This document shows positions 44,763 to 53,529 of a stretch of DNA of 64,000 nucleotides, piece after piece. The notes under the pieces are model-generated. The model was not told where the DNA came from. It made no database searches and was given only the letters and a program-made list of their open reading frames with translations. Source of the DNA: Enterobacter hormaechei subsp. xiangfangensis (GTDB lineage: Bacteria > Pseudomonadota > Gammaproteobacteria > Enterobacterales > Enterobacteriaceae); contig NZ_CP017183.1 of NCBI RefSeq assembly GCF_001729785.1, positions 1,426,001 to 1,490,000 on the forward strand, in the 5' to 3' direction. Within the stretch, counting starts at the first letter, position 1; each line of letters opens with the position of its first letter. The translations under genes and the position numbers were made by a program.

Positions 44763-46015
44763 ACCATGCCCAGCGCGCGTTTGCCGTGGATGTTGAGATC
44801 GTTCACGGTAAAGCGGTCCTGCCAGGTTTTTTCATAATCCTCGCGCGGAAAGTCTCCCGGCGACGCGCCGGTTTCCAGCGCTTCCTTGACCTTCTTCGCA
44901 TAGGCGAGGTTTTTCTCGCACATCGGTGCGGCGGGGATGTACATCACGTTGCCCCAGCCCTGCTGATCTTCCACCGGCGCGACGGAGTGGATCACATCGC
45001 AGTGCCACCACACCGAATCACCCGCCTCCAGCGCAGGAATGCTGGTCAGCGCCTCGATAAGCAGCGGGTGCCACTTCTCGGAAACCGGCAGCACGCGCCC
45101 CGGCGCCACGCCGCACAGCTCGTCCTCCGGCACGTCGTCCAGCAGCGGACGCAGCAGAATATAGGCCATTGCTTCCGGGATCGGCACCACGTGCAGCAGC
45201 CCCTGGCCGGGGATCATGTCCGACAGCGCCGTCCAGCCCTGGAAGGTGCGGAACACCGAGCATTTGGTGGTGTTATCGACGGTATACTCTTCCACTTCGG
45301 TACGATGCGCGGCGTTCCACGGATCGTATTTCTCAACGTTGCCGTCAAACACGCGGGCAAAGACCTGCTGATAAGCGGGCAGCAGCCAGCGCTCCAGCGC
45401 GCCAGAATCAGTGTGTGCGCCAAGTCCCTTCGAGGTGGTTCCCGGCGGACGGCGGCGAATACGATCCGGGTAAATCACGCTCACGTCCGGGTCGAACCAC
45501 TGCTTGCCGTTGCTCTCGAACGTCCATAAGCGGTTCAGGAACGACTGCACCTGCGCCATTTCTTCGCTCTGGCGCGCCTGCATTTGCGCCTGCGACCAGT
45601 AGATCGGGTAAATCTCCGGACGGGAGGCGGTCAAGGTGCCGAAGAAGTTATCGCCTGGCCCTTTGTACACCTCATCAAACTTGTTCAGATCGAGGTAGTC
45701 GAGCATCGACTGATCCCACGCCAGCGCCTGCTCGCGCGGGAAGTGACCTTTGATCACCGCGCAGCCGCGGCGCTTAACGGCCTCGCGCTGTGCGTCGGTA
45801 ATCGTGCCGTTTTTCACATCGTTAAACGGGATCACCGGCCAGACGGATTCACCTTTATTTTTAAGGGCGTTAATTTCCGCCACGCGGGTGGCAATGCTGT
45901 CGCTGAGCTTGTCGAACACCGCCTGCACGTCGCCGATCTGCGCGCGTAACTCACGTTTCAACTGACGGATTGCCGCTTTGTGATCCGCCGGCAAGGTTTC
46001 ACTGGTAAAGGTCAT
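44759..46015 (-). CDS. ybiU: DUF1479 protein YbiU (2-oxoglutarate/Fe-dioxygenase-like)
   Basis: A 418-residue protein of DUF1479, a group with the double-stranded beta-helix fold of Fe(II)/2-oxoglutarate dioxygenases. Candidate iron ligands are in GLGAHTDSGALERW near residue 200 (HTD, i.e. HxD type) and CDVIHSVAP near 336. The substrate is unknown. E. coli YbiU has 421 residues. The ATG follows GAGGCAGTT. A copy of the CTTTCATTCGAAAG motif lies 14 bases before the start. Confidence 0.9.
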   Translation of the reverse strand: MTFTSETLPADHKAAIRQLKRELRAQIGDVQAVFDKLSDSIATRVAEINALKNKGESVWPVIPFNDVKNGTITDAQREAVKRRGCAVIKGHFPREQALAWDQSMLDYLDLNKFDEVYKGPGDNFFGTLTASRPEIYPIYWSQAQMQARQSEEMAQVQSFLNRLWTFESNGKQWFDPDVSVIYPDRIRRRPPGTTSKGLGAHTDSGALERWLLPAYQQVFARVFDGNVEKYDPWNAAHRTEVEEYTVDNTTKCSVFRTFQGWTALSDMIPGQGLLHVVPIPEAMAYILLRPLLDDVPEDELCGVAPGRVLPVSEKWHPLLIEALTSIPALEAGDSVWWHCDVIHSVAPVEDQQGWGNVMYIPAAPMCEKNLAYAKKVKEALETGASPGDFPREDYEKTWQDRFTVNDLNIHGKRALGMV

Positions 46016-46028
46016 AACTGCCTCGCAT

Positions 46029-46045
46029 CTTTCATTCGAAAGTAA
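46029..46045. promoter_or_regulatory. shared motif copy A (CTTTCATTCGAAAGTAA) before ybiU
   Basis: CTTTCATTCGAAAGTAA, core dyad CTTTC-N4-GAAAG, begins 14 bases upstream of the ybiU start. The same 16 bases TTTCATTCGAAAGTAA recur at 47050 and, on the other strand, at 50508. Likely a repressor operator near the transcription start. Confidence 0.75.
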
Positions 46046-46166
46046 AAATGTCTACAAGCGATACTTTAAGTTAAAAATAAGTTAATGCAAGTTTAAAAAC
46101 TTGACCTGCGCCACAGGACGGGAAAATGAGTGAGGGTGCCGGAGCAGGACTCCGGCGAGGAAAGGA

Positions 46167-46982
46167 TCAGACGTCGAAAGGAGAGTGGTTGTCGAGCACG
46201 GCCTGAATGACGTTCAGCGCGCCCTGATGGTTGTTGTCGTCAGTGCTGTAGCGGCTGATTTCTTTGATGCTTTCCGCCGCGTTGCCCATCGCAAAGGAAT
46301 ATTTCACCAGCTTCAGCATCTCGGCATCGTTGCCGCTGTCGCCAATGGCCACGCACTCTTGCGGAGAGATTTTCCAGCGCTTCAGCAGGCGGCTGATGCC
46401 GTTGGCTTTGTGCAGGCCGGGGATAATTAAATCGACAAAGCCAAAGCCGCTGGTGACCGGCTTCATGATGCCGTCCAGGGAGACGTGGAGTTTATCCACC
46501 AGATTAGGAATATCGCTGTCCGGCAGGTTCAGGGAGAACTTAAACAGCACGTCGTCAATTTCGCGGTAATCGCTGATGCGCTTTAAGCGGTGATAGTGCT
46601 TTGACATCAGCGCCACGAACGCGTCAGGGGCCTGGTCGCTGACGTAGGCACTCTCCAGCCCGCAGGCCACAAAGTTCAGCCCTTTGTCTTTCAGCAGTTC
46701 GCCAATCACGATCTGCGACTCATGGCGGGTCAGTTCGCCGTGGAAAATCTGTTCGCCGTGATCGAAGACCAGCGCGCCGTTTTCCGCCACGAAGGAGATT
46801 TGATCCTTCAGTTCCGGGAAAAACGAGATGAGCTGGTAATACTGGTTGCCGCTGGCGACAACAAATTCAATGTTGCGGGCTTTAAGCTGTTTAAACTGTG
46901 CCTGGAAGCGGTCACGATCGTACTGCTTGGCATCATCAAGGAAAGTTCCGTCCATATCGGTGACGATAACTTTTACGGTCAT
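46167..46982 (-). CDS. ybiV: HAD-superfamily sugar phosphatase YbiV
   Basis: A 271-residue Cof-type (class IIB) HAD phosphatase. The nucleophile and general acid are Asp9 and Asp11 in VTDMDGTF; motif II is ASGNQYYQ (Ser/Gly near 44), motif III the Lys region SFGF...GLHKANG near 196, and motif [12 protein letters not shown] near 220. E. coli YbiV dephosphorylates sugar phosphates such as ribose-5-phosphate and fructose-1-phosphate. The start at 46982 has CAGGAG; a longer frame has none. A motif copy lies 67 bases upstream. Confidence 0.95.
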   Translation of the reverse strand: MTVKVIVTDMDGTFLDDAKQYDRDRFQAQFKQLKARNIEFVVASGNQYYQLISFFPELKDQISFVAENGALVFDHGEQIFHGELTRHESQIVIGELLKDKGLNFVACGLESAYVSDQAPDAFVALMSKHYHRLKRISDYREIDDVLFKFSLNLPDSDIPNLVDKLHVSLDGIMKPVTSGFGFVDLIIPGLHKANGISRLLKRWKISPQECVAIGDSGNDAEMLKLVKYSFAMGNAAESIKEISRYSTDDNNHQGALNVIQAVLDNHSPFDV

Positions 46983-47048
46983 ACTATGCTCCTGGGTCAC
47001 TGCGTTTTGAAACATTCTAATAACAAGGTGACGGGGAGCACAAATTTA

Positions 47049-47065
47049 ATTTCATTCGAAAGTAA
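47049..47065. promoter_or_regulatory. shared motif copy B (TTTCATTCGAAAGTAA) before ybiV
   Basis: ATTTCATTCGAAAGTAA lies in the gap between ybiV and the end of ybiW, 67 bases before ybiV. Sixteen bases are identical to copies A and C, with one change at the first base of the dyad. Confidence 0.75.
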
Positions 47066-47070
47066 AAGCA

Positions 47071-47096
47071 AAACGGCAACCGAGGTTGCCGTTTTT
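47071..47096 (-). terminator. terminator of ybiYW
   Basis: AAACGGCAACC and GGTTGCCGTTT form a perfect stem with a short loop; A and T runs on both sides. On the minus strand it lies about 42 bases past the ybiW stop. A closely similar hairpin at 51324 ends moeB. Confidence 0.8.
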
Positions 47097-47106
47097 AGTG
47101 TTTTCT

Positions 47107-47128
47107 CCCTCTCCCTCAAGGGAGAGGG
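47107..47128. repeat. dispersed CCCTCTCCC palindrome, short copy
   Basis: CCCTCTCCCTCAAGGGAGAGGG, a shortened form of the repeats at 24085, 39673 and 51281, ten bases beyond the ybiW stop codon. Confidence 0.7.
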
Positions 47129-47137
47129 GATACACTA

Positions 47138-49570
47138 TTACAGCGTATGCTCAGTACGGGCGATAATATCGTCCTGCGCATCCGGTGACAGGGCGGTGAA
47201 GAACGCCGAGTAGCCCGCGACGCGCACTACCAGGTCGCGGTACTGGTCCGGGTGTTTCTTCGCTTCCAGCAGCGTTTCGCGCGAGACGATGTTGTACTGA
47301 ATATGCCAGCCCTTATGCACCTCGAAGAAGGTGCGCAGCAGCACCATCAGCTTCTGGCGATCGCTGTCGTTTTCCAGCGTCGACGGGTTCAGCTTCTGGT
47401 TAAGCAGCACGCCGCCGAGAATCGCTTCCGTCGGCAGTTTACCCACGGAGCCAATCACCGCCGTCGGCCCGAGGTGGTCGGTACCGGAAGCCGGGCTGGC
47501 CCCTTCCGCCAGAGGGGTATGCGCCTTACGCCCGTCCGGCGTCGCCATGGTCGCTGCGCCAAACGGCACGTTTGCTGAGATAGACGACGTGCCCGCGTAG
47601 TAGTTACCCCCAATCGGGCCGCGGCCGTAGCGTGGGTTGTGATACTGCTTCAGCTCTTCAATGTAGGTTTCGTAGGCGCGGGTCAGCAGCAGGTCCACGC
47701 TGTCGTCGTCGTTGCCGTACTTCGGCGCGCCGTTGATCAGGCGCTGGCGCAGCTGCTCGTGGGTTAGCCCCTCGAAGTCATCCGCCAGCGCCGCCGCCAG
47801 CTGTTGCTGACCGATAACACCCTGGTCAAACACCAGCTTCTTCACCGCCGCCAGGCTGTTGCCGAGGTTGGCGATCCCCACCTGTAGGCCGGAAACCCAG
47901 TCATACTTCGCGCCGCCTTGCTTAATGCTTTTCGCGCGCTCGATGCAGTCGTCAACCAGCGCCGAGCAGAGAATATCGTGGACGTTCTCTTCCAGCATAG
48001 TGTCCACCACGTATTCAATTTCGATGGATTTGCGGGTGTAGTAGCGGATCTGGGTGTCCCACGCCGCCATCACCTCCTCGAAGTTATCGAAGTTACCGGC
48101 AGAGAGGGCTTTCTCCTGCGGCAGGAACACCTTGCCGCTGGTGGCGTCGCGGCCGCCTTCCAGCGCGGCCAGCATCACGCGGGCGAAGTTGATAAAGCTC
48201 ATACCGGTGCAGCGGTAGCCCCATTTGCCGCCCACCGCGGTTTCGATACAGCCAATGGCCGCGTAGTCGTAGGCGTCGTCGCGTTCAACGCCGAGCTTGA
48301 TGAATTCCGGAATGACGATTTCATCGTTGTTGAACGCCGGCATCCCGAAGCCGCAGCGGATCACCTGCACGCAGGCGTCGAGGAAGTCGTTGCTCATGCC
48401 CGCGTGGTAGCGCACGCTCAGGTTAGGCTGGGTGGAACGCAGGCGACCGCAGGATTCCAGAATCGCGTAGGAGAGCGGGTTGACCGCGTCCATTGGCTCG
48501 CCGTTGACCAGCTTCTGGCCGCCGATGGTGACGTTCTGATACAGCGGGCTGCCCGCAGAGGCTTTGGAGTGCGAGCCGGAGCGGATTTTGTTCACCTCCA
48601 GCAGCTTCAGCCAGCAGCTGTGCAGCAGCTCGATGGCGTGCTCGCGGTCCAGGCTCTGGCCCAGCTCCACGTCGCGGCGGTAGTACGGATAGAGATACTG
48701 GTCCATACGGGCAAAGGATACGGAGTGACCGTTGGACTCAATTTGCAGGATTAGCTGAATGAAGTAGCACAGCTGCAGCGCCTGCCAGAAGGTTTTTGGC
48801 GGCTCGTGGGCGATTACGTCACAGTTTTCCGCCATTGCCAGCAGCTCGTCGCGGCGGCTTTCGCGGGTTTCGCTGGAGGCCATCTCGCGCGCCAGATCGG
48901 CGAAGCGTTTGATGTGCAGGCTGACGGCTTCCAGCACAATATCAATGGCTTTCAGGAACTGATCGCCGTGCAGGTCTTCCAGCACCGTCAGGTTGATGCG
49001 TGAGCGGCGCTCGGCCACTTTGGCGCGCAGGCCGTCCAGCCCTTTCTCCAGCACCAGCGGGAAGTTCACCGCCAGGTGCGCGTCGCCGGAGGTCATGTTG
49101 CCTTCGGCTTTGATGATGCCGGTTTCCAGCAGGCCTTTCTGCTCGTCGGTGAACATGCCGTAGCAGCGATCCTGCACCGTCTGGCCGCGCCACCACGGGC
49201 AGATCGCATGCAGCACGCGCTTGTTCTCTTCGCTCACCGCAAAGCCCGCGCCCGGACGGTCCGCCAGGTCGTCAATCTCTTTCTCAATCCAGGAGACGGT
49301 ATATTCCGGGAAGATCGGCGCGGCGCGCACTTCGCTTGCCTGGTTCCCGATGATCAGCTCGTCGTGCTTGATCCAGATGGTACGCTTGGCCAGGTGATGC
49401 GCCAGCGCCAGGGCGCGGCGCACCGGGATCGGCTTGTCCATGTGCTGCTGGTACATTTCGGTGTAATGCTGGGCGCGCTCGGTACAGACCGGCGGCTTCA
49501 CGATATGCACTAGGGCCGTTTTGTGCGCCTTAATGCGCTCGCTGAGGGTGTTGAGATTCAGGGTGGTCAT
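47138..49570 (-). CDS. ybiW: glycyl-radical enzyme YbiW (PflF)
   Basis: An 810-residue glycyl-radical enzyme, equal in length to E. coli YbiW. The catalytic cysteine lies in AAIGCIETAVG near residue 435 and the radical glycine in RVAGYSAFF about 25 residues from the C-terminus. The GCIE pattern resembles the dehydratase/lyase subgroup of pyruvate formate-lyase-like enzymes rather than PflB (which has a CC pair). The true substrate is unknown. Its activase ybiY lies four bases upstream in the same operon. Oxygen-sensitive by nature, so expected to act anaerobically. Confidence 0.95.
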   Translation of the reverse strand: MTTLNLNTLSERIKAHKTALVHIVKPPVCTERAQHYTEMYQQHMDKPIPVRRALALAHHLAKRTIWIKHDELIIGNQASEVRAAPIFPEYTVSWIEKEIDDLADRPGAGFAVSEENKRVLHAICPWWRGQTVQDRCYGMFTDEQKGLLETGIIKAEGNMTSGDAHLAVNFPLVLEKGLDGLRAKVAERRSRINLTVLEDLHGDQFLKAIDIVLEAVSLHIKRFADLAREMASSETRESRRDELLAMAENCDVIAHEPPKTFWQALQLCYFIQLILQIESNGHSVSFARMDQYLYPYYRRDVELGQSLDREHAIELLHSCWLKLLEVNKIRSGSHSKASAGSPLYQNVTIGGQKLVNGEPMDAVNPLSYAILESCGRLRSTQPNLSVRYHAGMSNDFLDACVQVIRCGFGMPAFNNDEIVIPEFIKLGVERDDAYDYAAIGCIETAVGGKWGYRCTGMSFINFARVMLAALEGGRDATSGKVFLPQEKALSAGNFDNFEEVMAAWDTQIRYYTRKSIEIEYVVDTMLEENVHDILCSALVDDCIERAKSIKQGGAKYDWVSGLQVGIANLGNSLAAVKKLVFDQGVIGQQQLAAALADDFEGLTHEQLRQRLINGAPKYGNDDDSVDLLLTRAYETYIEELKQYHNPRYGRGPIGGNYYAGTSSISANVPFGAATMATPDGRKAHTPLAEGASPASGTDHLGPTAVIGSVGKLPTEAILGGVLLNQKLNPSTLENDSDRQKLMVLLRTFFEVHKGWHIQYNIVSRETLLEAKKHPDQYRDLVVRVAGYSAFFTALSPDAQDDIIARTEHTL

Positions 49571-49574
49571 AAGT

Positions 49575-50474
49575 TTATCCTCGTAATGTCGCGGTTAACC
49601 CTTTCTGGCAGGCGTACTGCTGCGCGAAGTCCAGCAGGGCAGGGTTATCCAGCGGTTTGTCAGGGGCAGAGTAGGGTTGGCCGAGCAGGGTGTATTTGTT
49701 CATGCCCAGCGTGTGATACGGCAGAAAATGAATATCGTGGACGCCGAGTTCATCGGCGGCGAAATTGGTAATGGCGGTAACGGACGCTTCATCGGCGTTA
49801 AAGCCCTGGATCAGCGGCACGCGGATGGTGATCGTTTTCCCGGCGGCGGCCAGGCGTTTCAGGTTGTCCAGGATGCGCTTAGCCGAACCGTCCGTCCACT
49901 GCTTGAAAACATCTCCGTCGACATGCTTCAGGTCGGCGAGGAACAGATCGACGTACGGTAATGACGGCTCGATATAGTGCCAGGGCACGTGAAGGCAGGT
50001 TTCAACGGCGGTATGAATGCCTTGTTCATGGCTGGCTTTAAACAGGGCGTGCGCCAGGTCAGGATTCATAAACGGCTCGCCGCCGGAAAGGGTGATCCCG
50101 CCGCCGCTGCGGTCGTAGAAGGGCTTGTCTCGCAGCACGGTGGCCATAATCTCCTCCACCTGCTTCTCTTCACCGCAGACGGTAAGCGCCTGGGTCGGAC
50201 AGCAGTCGGTGAGGGCAGTGAGCGTCTCGTCGTTAAGCTTCTCACGATGAATGACCAGCCCGTTCAGCGCGCGTTCAACACACCCCGGCGCGGCCTGCTG
50301 ACACAGTTCACAGCCGTCCAGGCACAGACGCGCATCAAACAGCACATCCCGGCTGCGGAAGCGGCTTTCCGGGTTCTGACACCAGCGACAGCCCAGCGAG
50401 CAGCCTTTCAGGAATACCACGGTTCGAATACCTGGGCCGTCGTGGGTGGAGTAACGCTGTATATTGAAGATCAT
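49575..50474 (-). CDS. ybiY: glycyl-radical enzyme activase YbiY
   Basis: A 299-residue radical SAM enzyme that installs the glycyl radical on YbiW. The SAM cluster motif is [11 protein letters not shown] near residues 24-34 (CxxxCxxC), followed by a ferredoxin-like insert with extra cysteines ([15 protein letters not shown] and DCCPTQ) typical of activases with added 4Fe-4S clusters, and SGGEP near 130. It is first in the ybiY-ybiW operon. In the divergent region with fsaA lie an FNR-like box and a motif copy. Confidence 0.95.
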   Translation of the reverse strand: MIFNIQRYSTHDGPGIRTVVFLKGCSLGCRWCQNPESRFRSRDVLFDARLCLDGCELCQQAAPGCVERALNGLVIHREKLNDETLTALTDCCPTQALTVCGEEKQVEEIMATVLRDKPFYDRSGGGITLSGGEPFMNPDLAHALFKASHEQGIHTAVETCLHVPWHYIEPSLPYVDLFLADLKHVDGDVFKQWTDGSAKRILDNLKRLAAAGKTITIRVPLIQGFNADEASVTAITNFAADELGVHDIHFLPYHTLGMNKYTLLGQPYSAPDKPLDNPALLDFAQQYACQKGLTATLRG

Positions 50475-50507
50475 TTTTTTGCCCTCTGATTACATATGAA
50501 GATTAAA

Positions 50508-50524
50508 TTACTTTCGAATGAAAG
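50508..50524. promoter_or_regulatory. shared motif copy C (reverse) in ybiY-fsaA region
   Basis: TTACTTTCGAATGAAAG, the reverse complement of CTTTCATTCGAAAGTAA. It lies 34 bases before the ybiY start and 78 bases before fsaA, so could control both operons. In orientation TTACTTTCGAATGAA it points toward fsaA, as the other copies point toward ybiU and ybiV. Confidence 0.78.
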
Positions 50525-50529
50525 TTATC

Positions 50530-50543
50530 TTGATGTGGGTCAA
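50530..50543. promoter_or_regulatory. FNR-like box in ybiY-fsaA region
   Basis: TTGATGTGGGTCAA matches the FNR consensus TTGAT-N4-ATCAA with one mismatch. It is 56-69 bases upstream of the ybiY start, suitable for anaerobic activation of the oxygen-sensitive YbiW/YbiY pair. Confidence 0.6.
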
Positions 50544-50601
50544 TTCCTGAGCAGGTTTTGCTGTGATAGGGTAAGTGCAGGCTAAATTTGAGGGTGACAT
50601 C

Positions 50602-51264
50602 ATGGAACTTTATCTCGACACATCTGACGTTGCGGCAGTCAAAAAGCTGGCGCGTATCTTCCCGCTGGCGGGCGTGACCACTAACCCAAGCATTGTGGCG
50701 GCGGGTAAAACCCCCCTGGAAGAGCTGCTGCCCGCGCTGCACGACGCGCTGGGCGGCAAGGGCCGGCTGTTCGCTCAGGTGATGGCGAAGACTGCCGAGG
50801 GGATGGTGGAAGACGCACGTAAGCTGCGCGCGATAATCAATGACCTGGTGGTGAAAGTGCCCGTGACCGCTGAAGGGCTGGCGGCGATCAAGATGCTGAA
50901 AGCGGAAGGGATCCCGACGCTGGGCACGGCGGTGTACGGTGCCGCGCAGGGGATGTTGTCCGCACTGGCGGGGGCTGAGTATGTGGCCCCTTACGTGAAC
51001 CGCGTGGACGCGCAGGGCGGGGACGGGATCCAGACGGTGGTGGAACTGCAACAGTTGCTGACCCTGCACGCGCCGCAGTCAAAAGTGCTGGCGGCGAGCT
51101 TTAAAACCCCGCGCCAGGCGCTGGACTGCCTGCTGGCAGGGTGCGAGTCCATCACGCTGCCGCTGGACGTGGCGCAGCAGTTTATTACCTCTCCGGCGGT
51201 GGATGCGGCAATTGTGAAGTTTGAGCAGGACTGGCAGGGGGCGTTTGGGCGGACGTCTATTTGA
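50602..51264 (+). CDS. fsaA: fructose-6-phosphate aldolase FsaA
   Basis: A 220-residue class I aldolase of the transaldolase-like family (decameric TIM barrel). The Schiff-base lysine is Lys85 in VVKVPVT, as in E. coli FsaA. It splits fructose-6-phosphate into dihydroxyacetone and glyceraldehyde-3-phosphate; the physiological substrate is debated. The ATG at 50602 gives [10 protein letters not shown]; an upstream frame adds nine unneeded residues. It is divergent from ybiYW and convergent with moeB. Confidence 0.97.
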   Translation: MELYLDTSDVAAVKKLARIFPLAGVTTNPSIVAAGKTPLEELLPALHDALGGKGRLFAQVMAKTAEGMVEDARKLRAIINDLVVKVPVTAEGLAAIKMLKAEGIPTLGTAVYGAAQGMLSALAGAEYVAPYVNRVDAQGGDGIQTVVELQQLLTLHAPQSKVLAASFKTPRQALDCLLAGCESITLPLDVAQQFITSPAVDAAIVKFEQDWQGAFGRTSI

Positions 51265-51280
51265 TGGGTGTGGCCTGATG

Positions 51281-51313
51281 CCCTCACCCCAACCCTCTCC
51301 CACAGGGAGAGGG
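51281..51313. repeat. dispersed CCCTCTCCC palindrome, inverted copy
   Basis: CCCTCACCCCAACCCTCTCC then CACAGGGAGAGGG, the reverse orientation of the unit at 39673, in the gap between convergent fsaA and moeB. Confidence 0.8.
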
Positions 51314-51323
51314 AGCAAACACT

Positions 51324-51350
51324 AAAACGGCAACCTCAAGGTTGCCGTTT
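51324..51350. terminator. terminator between fsaA and moeB
   Basis: AAACGGCAACC and GGTTGCCGTTT form a perfect stem around TCAA. Located 4 bases past the moeB stop on the minus strand; A and T bases on both sides suggest it serves both convergent genes. Confidence 0.78.
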
Positions 51351-51353
51351 GCT

Positions 51354-52106
51354 TTAACCTCCGCATACCTCACACCCGGGATTACGCATTAGCTTCATCT
51401 CGCGAAACTGGCAGGTCATCGCGTCATACATCACGATTTTACCCGCGGCGGGCGTGCCATAGTGCGCCAGCACTTTGATCGCCTCCATGGCCTGCAAGGA
51501 ACCGATAACGCCAACCAGCGGCGCCATTACGCCCGCCTCGACGCAGGTGAGGGCATTCTCGCCAAACAGACGGCTCAGGCAGCGGTAGCAGGGCTCTCCT
51601 TCAGCGTAGGTGAAGACGGTGATTTGCCCCTCCATGCGGATGGCCGCGCCGGAAATCAGCGGCGTTTTATGGGCAAAGCAGCCCGCATTGAGCTGGTTGC
51701 GAATGGCGACGTTATCGGTGCAGTCCAGCACCAGGTCATGCCGTGCAATCTGCGCAAACAGCGCGTCGTCATCCAGCATCGCGTCAATCAGGGTGAACTG
51801 AACGTTGGGGTTAATGCGCGCCAGCGCCGTGCGTGCTGATTCCACTTTAGGCTGACCGACCGTCGCGTCGCTGTGCAGCGTCTGGCGTTGCAGGTTGGAC
51901 ACCGACACGGTGTCGAAATCCAGCAGCGTCATGCTGCCGACGCCCGCCGCAGCCAGGTATTGTGCTGCCGCGCAGCCCAGCCCGCCAAGACCAACAACCA
52001 GCACGCTGGCCGCCTTGAGCGCCTCCTGACCCTCGAAATCAAATCCGCGCAGCACGATCTGGCGGTTATAGCGCATCATCTCCGGGTCGCTCAGTTCCAT
52101 CGTCAT
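51354..52106 (-). CDS. moeB: molybdopterin-synthase adenylyltransferase MoeB
   Basis: A 250-residue ThiF/E1-like enzyme that adenylates the C-terminus of MoaD in molybdopterin synthesis. The nucleotide loop is VVGLGGLGCAA near residue 36-46; the zinc cysteines are CYRC near 172 and CEVC near the C-terminus. The start at 52106 gives MTMELSD and lies one base behind the moeA stop; the next ATG two codons on is an alternative. It forms the moeAB operon. Confidence 0.96.
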   Translation of the reverse strand: MTMELSDPEMMRYNRQIVLRGFDFEGQEALKAASVLVVGLGGLGCAAAQYLAAAGVGSMTLLDFDTVSVSNLQRQTLHSDATVGQPKVESARTALARINPNVQFTLIDAMLDDDALFAQIARHDLVLDCTDNVAIRNQLNAGCFAHKTPLISGAAIRMEGQITVFTYAEGEPCYRCLSRLFGENALTCVEAGVMAPLVGVIGSLQAMEAIKVLAHYGTPAAGKIVMYDAMTCQFREMKLMRNPGCEVCGG

Positions 52107-52107
52107 G

Positions 52108-53340
52108 TCAGCCTCCGAACAGGTGGTTAAAGCGTTCCACTTCAACCCATTCGCCCGCCTCAACGTGGCCGCGATCGCGCTCCAGCACGATAAAGCAGTT
52201 ACCCTGACTGAAGGAGCTAAAGATGTGCGAACCCTGATGCCCGGTGGTGCTCACCTCCAGCTCGCCGTCGGCGTTGCGCGCCAGAATGCCGCGCTGGAAA
52301 TCGAGACGGCCCGGTGATTTTTTGAGGCGCGTTGCCGCCCGCACGCGCACACGTTCCGGCAGCGGGCTGGCATTGTTGCCTGAAAGCTTCGCCAGCAGCG
52401 GGATCACCAGCTGGTAGAAGGTCAGCGCGGCAGAGACCGGGTTACCCGGCAGGCCACAGAACCAGCTGTGCGGAAGTTTACCAAACGCGAACGGTTTGCC
52501 CGGCTTAATCGCCAGCTTCCAGAAGGCGATTTCACCCAGCTCTTCAAGCAAGGTTTTGGTGTAATCCGCTTCGCCAACCGAAACGCCGCCGGAGCTGATC
52601 ACCACGTCGGCAGAGGCGTCAGCGTCGATAAACGCCGCGCGCAGTTTTTGCGGATCGTCAGGAATGATACCGAGGTTAATCACCTCGCAGCCCAGCTGCT
52701 CAAGCATCAGGTGCACCGCCAGACGGTTGGTGTCGTAAATCTGCCCCTCGTTCAGCGGCTGACCCGGAAGCTGTAGCTCGTCTCCCGTGGAGAACACCGC
52801 CACGCGCACTTTGCGGACCACGTCAATCTCCGCGATGCCAAGCGATGCCAGCACCGGCAGTTCGGCGACCGTCAGCTTTTGCCCGGCGGCAAAGACCGTT
52901 GCGCCCAGGGTAATATCTTCCCCGATGTGGCGGATATTTTGTCCCGCTTTGACGCTGGCGGTAAAGCGCACGCCGTCGTCCGTTTGTTCGGTCTCTTCCT
53001 GCATCACCACGGCTTCACAGCCCTTTGGCACCGGCGCGCCGGTCATAATACGCACGCAGGTGCCCGCTGGCCACTCACCGTTGAACGGCTGCCCGGCAAA
53101 CGCTTTACCTGCCACCGGCAGCGGCTGACCCGTTTGCAGATCCGCCAGACGTACGGCATAGCCGTCCATCGCCGCGTTATCGAACCCCGGCACGTTCAGC
53201 GGCGAGACGATATCGCGCGCGGCAATACGGCCAAAACAGCGCACAAGCGGCAGCGTCTCAACGTCGTGCAGGGGAGTAATACGATCAAGCATCTGCGAGA
53301 GTGCCGTCTCAAGCGGCATCAGTCCGGCGGTAAAATCCAT
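52108..53340 (-). CDS. moeA: molybdopterin molybdenumtransferase MoeA
   Basis: A 410-residue enzyme that inserts molybdate into adenylylated molybdopterin. Typical parts are [14 protein letters not shown] near residue 52, MTGAPVP near 104, STGDEL near 189, SSGGVSVGE near 243, and the C-terminal domain with SHIFSSFS. The start at 53340 (GCAGGAG upstream) matches E. coli MoeA; an earlier in-frame start adds twelve residues. It is first in moeAB and divergent from iaaA. Confidence 0.96.
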   Translation of the reverse strand: MDFTAGLMPLETALSQMLDRITPLHDVETLPLVRCFGRIAARDIVSPLNVPGFDNAAMDGYAVRLADLQTGQPLPVAGKAFAGQPFNGEWPAGTCVRIMTGAPVPKGCEAVVMQEETEQTDDGVRFTASVKAGQNIRHIGEDITLGATVFAAGQKLTVAELPVLASLGIAEIDVVRKVRVAVFSTGDELQLPGQPLNEGQIYDTNRLAVHLMLEQLGCEVINLGIIPDDPQKLRAAFIDADASADVVISSGGVSVGEADYTKTLLEELGEIAFWKLAIKPGKPFAFGKLPHSWFCGLPGNPVSAALTFYQLVIPLLAKLSGNNASPLPERVRVRAATRLKKSPGRLDFQRGILARNADGELEVSTTGHQGSHIFSSFSQGNCFIVLERDRGHVEAGEWVEVERFNHLFGG

Positions 53341-53529
53341 GGTGGGCTCCTGCGGAGTAACAACGAAAGCGCTCATTATGGCAGAAAAGTGCGGCTAACT
53401 GTATGACCCGATGGGTGTACGCTTTACATCACAGTTGCGTCTTTCTATATTCAAAAATCATCTGAAGATTCGTCGACGATAATGATATTTATAGAAAAAG
53501 CAGCCAGCCAGGCTGATGGGTGATGCGAA

